Shown here: one piece after another, positions 5,375 to 9,848 of the stretch
How the letters are laid out: each line of letters begins with the position of its first letter
How positions within the stretch are numbered: the stretch's first letter is position 1
From: CAZAYB01 sp964489215
GTDB lineage: Bacteria > Planctomycetota > Phycisphaerae > Sedimentisphaerales > Anaerohalosphaeraceae
Length of the DNA: 9,848 nucleotides
Assembly (NCBI GenBank): GCA_964489215.1
Contig: CAZAYB010000116.1
Coordinates: forward strand, 1-9,848
Reading direction: 5' to 3'
Translations under genes and position numbers: made by a program
Notes under the pieces: model-generated
The model's input: the letters and a program-made list of their open reading frames with translations, nothing else
Database searches by the model: none
What the model was told of the DNA's origin: nothing

Positions 5375-6354
5375 GGCACTTCTATATTGTCAAATATTTC
5401 CATAATAACATCCTCGCTGCTCTTCTCCTCCGCCTCCGCCTCATAACTTACAATAACTCTGTGCCTTAATACATCCATTCCAATACTCTTGACATCCTGA
5501 GGAGTCACATAACCCCTGCCCTGCAAAAATGCGTGCGCCTTGGCTGCAACCGTTAAAAATATCGTCGCACGAGGACTGGCACCATAACTTATCAGCTCAC
5601 CAATATCAAGGCCATACTCACCTGGAGACCTCGTCGCACAAACTATATCAACAATATAATCCTTTATCTTATCATCAATATAAATATGATCAATAACACC
5701 CCGTGCCTCAAGAATATCCTCAGGACCAATAACAGCCTGAATATCAAATTGCTTATTCGTGCCTGCCATACGCTCAAGAATCTCACGCTCCTGAACCCTC
5801 GTAGGATAATCAACCTTAAGCTTCAGCATAAACCTGTCAAGCTGAGCCTCTGGCAATGGATAAGTACCCTCCTGCTCGATAGGATTCTGAGTCGCAAGAA
5901 CAAGAAATGGACTGGGAAGATTAAAACTCTCCTCACCAATGGTAACCTGCTTCTCCTGCATTGCCTCAAGCAACGCACTTTGAACCTTCGCTGGTGCTCG
6001 GTTAATCTCATCTGCAAGAATTATATTCGCAAAAACAGGACCCTTCCGGGTAAAAAAACTCCCGTCGCTTTGCTTATATATCTGTGTCCCTATAAGATCA
6101 GCAGGCAAAAGGTCCGGCGTAAACTGTATACGCTTAAAATCCGCGCTCACTGCACGGGAAAGAACTGTAACTGCCATCGTCTTGGCAAGACCGGGCACAC
6201 CCTCAAGAAGAATATGACCGTTGGCAAGCATACCAATCATCATCCGCTCGAGCATATAACGCTGACCGACAATAACCTTGTCCATCTCGGAAAAAAGACT
6301 TCGCACAAATCCGCTCTTCTGCTCAACCATCGAGCTTATCTCTTGAATATCCAC
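5371..6354 (-). CDS. MoxR-family AAA+ ATPase
   Basis: The protein has 327 aa, typical for MoxR. MoxR proteins act as ATP-driven chaperones that usually mature or activate a partner complex, often with von Willebrand A domain proteins. I chose the GTG at 6354 because GAAAGG lies 7 bp upstream; the open frame reaches a TTG at 6387 without a ribosome site. Visible motifs are VGQ near 29-31, Walker A GVPGLAKT (52-59), FTPDLLPADLIGT (78-90), Walker B IILADEINRAPAKVQSALLEA (111-131), sensor 1 ATQNPIEQEGTYPLPEAQLD (154-173) with the DRF arginine after it, and sensor 2 GASPRAT near 265. The usual downstream DUF58 and vWA genes are absent: its stop overlaps that of the convergent queG. It may use a separate promoter at 6434-6461. 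Confidence 0.92.
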   Translation of the reverse strand: MDIQEISSMVEQKSGFVRSLFSEMDKVIVGQRYMLERMMIGMLANGHILLEGVPGLAKTMAVTVLSRAVSADFKRIQFTPDLLPADLIGTQIYKQSDGSFFTRKGPVFANIILADEINRAPAKVQSALLEAMQEKQVTIGEESFNLPSPFLVLATQNPIEQEGTYPLPEAQLDRFMLKLKVDYPTRVQEREILERMAGTNKQFDIQAVIGPEDILEARGVIDHIYIDDKIKDYIVDIVCATRSPGEYGLDIGELISYGASPRATIFLTVAAKAHAFLQGRGYVTPQDVKSIGMDVLRHRVIVSYEAEAEEKSSEDVIMEIFDNIEVP

Positions 6355-6433
6355 GCCTGAACCTTTCAATCTCACAAAAAAAATCAACTAAACCCGCTAT
6401 ACCCTCACAAATAACGGAAACTGAAACGACATG

Positions 6434-6461
6434 ATTATCCACGAAATAATTTATTTTTCAA
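6434..6461 (-). promoter_or_regulatory. Candidate promoter for moxR
   Basis: On the minus strand TTGAAA (6461-6456) and GATAAT (6439-6434) are 16 bp apart in the gap between the phosphatase stop and moxR. No convincing terminator hairpin separates the two genes, so read-through from upstream is also possible. Confidence 0.5.
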
Positions 6462-6513
6462 CCCCCCATACACACCAAACAAAAAAAATCCCACGATTCC
6501 CCTCAAGATGACC

Positions 6514-7752
6514 TTAATGCACCTCAAAACCAACCACGGTAATATCATCCCTCTCTGCTCCCTCAACCTTCCTGCCCGACAATAAACCCTCAAGCCTCGA
6601 AAACATCTCATCTATGCCAAGCTCACTTAGCTCCAGAAACTGCTCACTGAAAACAAAACGGCCCTCATCATCACAATCCCCAAAAACGCCCTCCGCTCCG
6701 TCAGAATAAACAACAACCTTATCACCTGAACGCAGACCAACAACCTCCTCACCAAACTCAGCATCCTCAAAAACTCCAAGCAAAGAACCCCTGCTCTCAA
6801 GACAAACAGGACCCTGACCCTCACGCATCAATACCGGATAAGGATGACCCCCCCTGCAAAAACTAAGCTGCAATGTCTTAAAATTCAGCAATCCGTAAAA
6901 ACAAGTAACAAACAAACTGCCCCCCCTGTTCTGCTCACACATTCGCAGATTAAGCCCCTCGATAACCTCACCTGGAACATATATCCGGTAATCATCACCA
7001 ACTGTCTCCCTCATCAATAACGCCTGCTTAATGAACATCGTCAGCAAAGCCGCTGGCATCGAATGACCTACCGCATCGGCAACATAAAAACCCAAATGCT
7101 GCTCATCAAGTCGGCAAACATCATAAATATCACCGCTGACCCAATCCGCAGGACGATAAATTACACGCCACCGCAAACGATTATTGTCAGGCAAACTTCT
7201 GGGCAAAAAACTCCGCTGAACCTCACTGGCCAAACGAAGCTGCTCACTTAGCTCACGCTCCTTCGGAAATGCTCCGCAACGCTGCTCACAATATCGCTTA
7301 TGACGCAAATGAGCACCTATAACTGCCTCAGCCTTACCCAGACCACCATCAACATTGCAAACCAATGGCTCATCATCAAACCCGCCAACATCTCCGTTAA
7401 GCATCACCACCGCAGAACCTCCACCCGAAACTGAACGAACCGCCCCATAAAACCCCTCCCGCATATCCTCACTCAAACCGCTCACATCAACCGCCGCTGT
7501 TCCGATAACTAACCTTTCAAAACCGCCCCCGATAAACTCATCAAGACCCATAACACTCCACTTTACACCAGCCCCCTCAAACCAGCCCCGAACATCACCT
7601 GGAACCTCTTTGCACCCGCTGACATAAAGAACATCGAAAACCCGCCCCTTAACATCAATTTCCGTAATGTTAGCCATTAACTCTAACCGCCTCTGATCGC
7701 CGAAATTTACAAAAAAACTCTGCCGCTCGATAACATAATCTAATTTCGACAA
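6514..7752 (-). CDS. SpoIIE/RsbU-type PP2C serine phosphatase with degenerate N-terminal receiver-like domain
   Basis: The protein has 412 aa from the TTG at 7752, or 387 aa from the ATG at 7677. Neither has a strong ribosome site, so the start is undecided. Residues about 170-412 form a PP2C-type phosphatase. Its linker ELSEQLRLASEVQRSFLP is the helix common to RsbU-like proteins. Metal-binding aspartates appear in VSGDIYDV (D208), VADAVGHSMPAALL (D226), VVYSDGAEGVF (D351) and ERDDITVVGFEV (D402/D403). Such enzymes dephosphorylate anti-sigma-factor antagonists in partner-switching pathways. Residues about 28-125 have an alternating strand/helix pattern (VFDVLYVSG, ERLVIGTA, SAVVMLNGD) like a response-regulator receiver, but I see no clear phospho-acceptor Asp. 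The start is 14 bp after the yggS stop, indicating an operon. No anti-sigma partner is visible in the window. Confidence 0.87.
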   Translation of the reverse strand: MSKLDYVIERQSFFVNFGDQRRLELMANITEIDVKGRVFDVLYVSGCKEVPGDVRGWFEGAGVKWSVMGLDEFIGGGFERLVIGTAAVDVSGLSEDMREGFYGAVRSVSGGGSAVVMLNGDVGGFDDEPLVCNVDGGLGKAEAVIGAHLRHKRYCEQRCGAFPKERELSEQLRLASEVQRSFLPRSLPDNNRLRWRVIYRPADWVSGDIYDVCRLDEQHLGFYVADAVGHSMPAALLTMFIKQALLMRETVGDDYRIYVPGEVIEGLNLRMCEQNRGGSLFVTCFYGLLNFKTLQLSFCRGGHPYPVLMREGQGPVCLESRGSLLGVFEDAEFGEEVVGLRSGDKVVVYSDGAEGVFGDCDDEGRFVFSEQFLELSELGIDEMFSRLEGLLSGRKVEGAERDDITVVGFEVH

Positions 7753-7766
7753 CCAAACCGCCCCAC

Positions 7767-8483
7767 TTAACCGGCAAAAATCGCAGAACCGATACGAAGT
7801 ATCGTCGCCCCCTCCTCTATCGCAATCTCATAATCCTGGCTCATACCCATACTAAGCTCCCTGAACTCCGTACCAACTGCACCCTCACTGCCTATCTCCT
7901 CAAAAAGCTCACGAGCACGAACAAAACAGGACCTCACCACTCCCATGTCACGAGTCAAAGGCGCCATCGTCATCAAACCACGCAAACAAAGATTACCCAT
8001 CGTCATCATCTGCTCTGCAAGATGTATCGCCGCACCTACAGGAACACCATACTTCTGAGGCTCCTCACTGCAGTTGACCTGAAGCAAAACATCTGCCCTG
8101 ATACCAAGCTTCCTCGAAGCCGAATTAATCTCCTCTGCAAGACGAAGAGTATCTACTGAATGAACCAGACTGCAAACACCAAGCACACTCTTAACCTTAT
8201 TACGCTGAAGATGACCTATCATGTGCCAGTTCACACTAACCCCTGCCGCTTTCCCGCCGCCGGAAACATAATCCCCTATCTCCCTGCTAACCTGACCAAG
8301 ACGCTGAACACGGTTCTCGCCAAGATCAACATAACCAAGCCCGATAACCTCCTTTATCTGCTCAACACCCGCCGTCTTCGTAACTACTATAAGCTTAACC
8401 TCCTCTCGGCCGCGACCGGCTCGTGAACAGCTCTCACTTATATTACCCTCAACTCGCTTTAATCGCTCCGCTATATTCGGCAT
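7767..8483 (-). CDS. YggS/PLPBP-family pyridoxal-phosphate homeostasis protein
   Basis: The protein has 238 aa, normal for the family. These cytoplasmic fold-type III proteins bind PLP and help keep B6 vitamers and amino-acid pools balanced; no enzymatic reaction is established. Motifs are VVTKTAG with the PLP Lys36, DLGENRVQ, WHMIGHLQRNKVK, HSVDTLRLAEEIN, LLQVNCSEEPQKYG, LRGLMTMAP, ELSMGMSQDYEIAIEEGAT and LRIGSAIFAG. The start is the ATG at 8483, preceded by AAGGTGG at 5 bp; the longer frame to 8573 overlaps the upstream gene and is unlikely. Ten bp separate it from the topoisomerase VI A stop, and its ribosome site overlaps that stop codon, so translation may be coupled. Confidence 0.93.
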   Translation of the reverse strand: MPNIAERLKRVEGNISESCSRAGRGREEVKLIVVTKTAGVEQIKEVIGLGYVDLGENRVQRLGQVSREIGDYVSGGGKAAGVSVNWHMIGHLQRNKVKSVLGVCSLVHSVDTLRLAEEINSASRKLGIRADVLLQVNCSEEPQKYGVPVGAAIHLAEQMMTMGNLCLRGLMTMAPLTRDMGVVRSCFVRARELFEEIGSEGAVGTEFRELSMGMSQDYEIAIEEGATILRIGSAIFAG

Positions 8484-8493
8484 AAATACCACC

Positions 8494-9588
8494 TTAAGGT
8501 AAAAACTTGTCCCTGCCATTAAGCTTGTTAGGAAGATACTCGTTAACCACAAAATCAAGACCATACTTCGCAAACGCCTGCTGCTCTACACGAACGCCCA
8601 TCTTCAGCATCTGATTGATACTCGCCTGCCACTTCTTATGATGCTTAACAAAAGGATCATTCTTCAAAGCATCCTTGGCTCGCTTAATATCAACCTCCTT
8701 CAATGGATGCGTCGGAAGCTTATAATCAACAATATCCTGTGCCGTAACACCAAGAAAACTAACCTGAGGAACACAGAAAAACTCATTCAAATGTGCAGCA
8801 TTACCGCTGCCGACCTTCAGAGTCCTGTATATGTTGAAATAACCATAAGGATCACCATCAACAAATGCATAAACTGGTATCTTCAAACTGTCCGCAAGAC
8901 GACGAATAAAACGCCTGCAGGCCCGTGTCGGAACTCCACCCATACTCACCAATATACAATCCTGCTTATCCCAGTAATCATACTTAACCAAACGCTGAAA
9001 CATACCTGCCGTCTCTATCGCAAGAATAAACTTCGCCTTGCTCTCAAAACCAAGACCCTCAACATCAACTGGTATAGAATAAGCCCCGGAACCAAACTTC
9101 GTACAGTCTATTCGCAATACCTTCCCCTTGGCATCCTTGTCCCTGACTATCAGCTTACCTGCAATATCACCGCCCTTCTCCTCAGGAACAAAACGAAGCT
9201 GCTCACGGTTAACCCCGAACATCGCCTCAACATCATCCATTATTGTATCACTCTCAGGCTGCTCATCAAAACCTGCCTTGCCCCAGTTCTTGCTTATATA
9301 ATATGCCTCCCTCTTGGTCGCCATATCATCACTCTCAACAAGCTCCTTCGACAAAGCCATCATCTTAAGAGTCTGAGCAAATGTCTTGACAGTATTAACC
9401 GTAAGAGTACGCTTCTTGCTCCGCCCCATAAGCTCAAAATGACCCTTCTTGGGAAGATACTTAACATTGGAAAGACTCCGCACCGGCGTGCTCATCGTAG
9501 GCTTTTGGCTCTTCATTATCTTGCTGTAAACATCCTTGGCACTATCCCTGATCTGGTCGGTTATCGCCAACTTCTTAACTCTTGCCAT
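8494..9588 (-). CDS. top6A: DNA topoisomerase VI subunit A (Spo11/Top6A family)
   Basis: The protein has 364 aa, normal for the A subunit. Topoisomerase VI is an ATP-dependent type IIB enzyme (A2B2) that cuts and passes double-stranded DNA; subunit A cuts DNA through a tyrosine. The winged-helix 5Y-CAP domain contains TKREAYYISKNW (91-102), with Tyr96/Tyr97 including the expected catalytic residue. The Toprim domain shows FILAIETAGMFQRL (Glu192), VSMGGVPTRACRRFIRRLAD (with the G-x-P element) and VYAFVDGDPYGYFNIYRTLK (Asp244, Asp246) for Mg2+ binding. The ATG at 9588 has GGAG 8 bp upstream. The enzyme is common in archaea and plants but scattered in bacteria. The ATPase subunit B is not in the window, and the 260 bp upstream contain no gene. 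Confidence 0.93.
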   Translation of the reverse strand: MARVKKLAITDQIRDSAKDVYSKIMKSQKPTMSTPVRSLSNVKYLPKKGHFELMGRSKKRTLTVNTVKTFAQTLKMMALSKELVESDDMATKREAYYISKNWGKAGFDEQPESDTIMDDVEAMFGVNREQLRFVPEEKGGDIAGKLIVRDKDAKGKVLRIDCTKFGSGAYSIPVDVEGLGFESKAKFILAIETAGMFQRLVKYDYWDKQDCILVSMGGVPTRACRRFIRRLADSLKIPVYAFVDGDPYGYFNIYRTLKVGSGNAAHLNEFFCVPQVSFLGVTAQDIVDYKLPTHPLKEVDIKRAKDALKNDPFVKHHKKWQASINQMLKMGVRVEQQAFAKYGLDFVVNEYLPNKLNGRDKFLP

Positions 9589-9848
9589 CCCTGACGCTCC
9601 AAAAATTAAACCTGAAATAACTTAACAAACAATAAACCTATAACATCACAAGCCGGTTTCTTCAAGGAAAATGATGAAAACTAAACAACCTGTTAAACAA
9701 TATAATCAAAAAACAAGCTCAAATGCCAAAAAAAACATATTATAATCAAATTTCAGCCCCCCCTTAAGCCTGCCCTTAAATAATAATCTGCTGCATATCA
9801 GTAAAAATACCCATATTTTTTAATTTTTTCTATTTTAAACCTTGACAC
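9589..9848. other. A/T-rich intergenic region upstream of top6A; no gene seen
   Basis: No supported open frame is present in this 260-bp stretch. Minus-strand -10-like hexamers occur at 9744-9739 (TATAAT) and near 9704-9699 (TATATT). Each lacks a convincing -35, although TTGGCA lies 19 bp before the second. A plus-strand TTGACA at 9842-9847 could be the -35 of a divergent gene beyond the edge. It is probably the promoter region of the top6A operon. Confidence 0.4.

Noticed and set aside
5686..6360. Plus-strand open frame of 224 codons
   Set aside because: It is antisense to moxR with Walker and sensor motifs; an artefact of A/C-rich composition.
8638..9594. Plus-strand open frame of 318 codons
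   Set aside because: It is antisense to top6A, whose catalytic motifs are intact. The product is low-complexity-like and has no family features.
9842..9847. TTGACA at the right edge as a plus-strand promoter
   Set aside because: Only the -35 hexamer is visible before the window ends. Without a -10 it cannot be supported as a separate feature.

Overview
The window looks like a scaffold piece from a Planctomycetota genome, most likely of the Phycisphaerae/Sedimentisphaerales type. This rests on a PEP-CTERM sorting tail, a dockerin-like calcium-binding tail on a secreted protein, a pseudopilin of the planctomycete style, a bacterial topoisomerase VI A subunit and a lone MoxR ATPase. Two runs of exactly 100 N (2058-2157 and 5206-5305) are scaffold gaps, and each interrupts a gene. 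Almost all genes lie on the minus strand, which is strongly G/T-rich. The one plus-strand gene (queG) is A/C-rich.

Right part (9588 down to 5371, minus strand): topoisomerase VI subunit A, a YggS/PLPBP-type PLP-binding protein and a SpoIIE-type PP2C phosphatase are packed 10-15 bp apart and look like one transcription unit. A MoxR AAA+ ATPase follows after a gap that holds its own candidate promoter. The moxR stop codon overlaps the stop codon of the convergent epoxyqueuosine reductase gene queG in a shared TTAA. queG appears to be transcribed leaderless from a -10 box placed so that the message starts at the ATG.

Middle part (4464 down to 2759): a methylthioadenosine phosphorylase gene reads divergently from queG through a shared 160-bp promoter region. 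After it comes a gene of unknown function for a coiled-coil protein with one C-terminal membrane anchor, which has its own candidate promoter.

Left part (2665 down to 1): this is the most interesting region. A promoter, a clear cobalamin riboswitch and an intrinsic terminator precede a three-gene row. The genes encode a DUF4465 protein with a PEP-CTERM tail, a secreted 'cell surface' family protein with a dockerin-like tail, and a pseudopilin cut by the window edge. DUF4465 and the second protein family are, from memory, associated with B12-regulated loci in Bacteroidetes, where DUF4465-type proteins have been described as surface cobamide binders. I therefore read this as a candidate vitamin B12 capture locus rebuilt with planctomycete surface-anchoring signals. 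The pseudopilin has an in-frame UGA exactly where its family has a conserved cysteine, with open frame and family sequence continuing beyond it. Selenocysteine, a recent nonsense mutation and a sequencing error are all possible. QueG is itself a cobalamin enzyme, so the organism needs B12 for at least one reaction encoded here.
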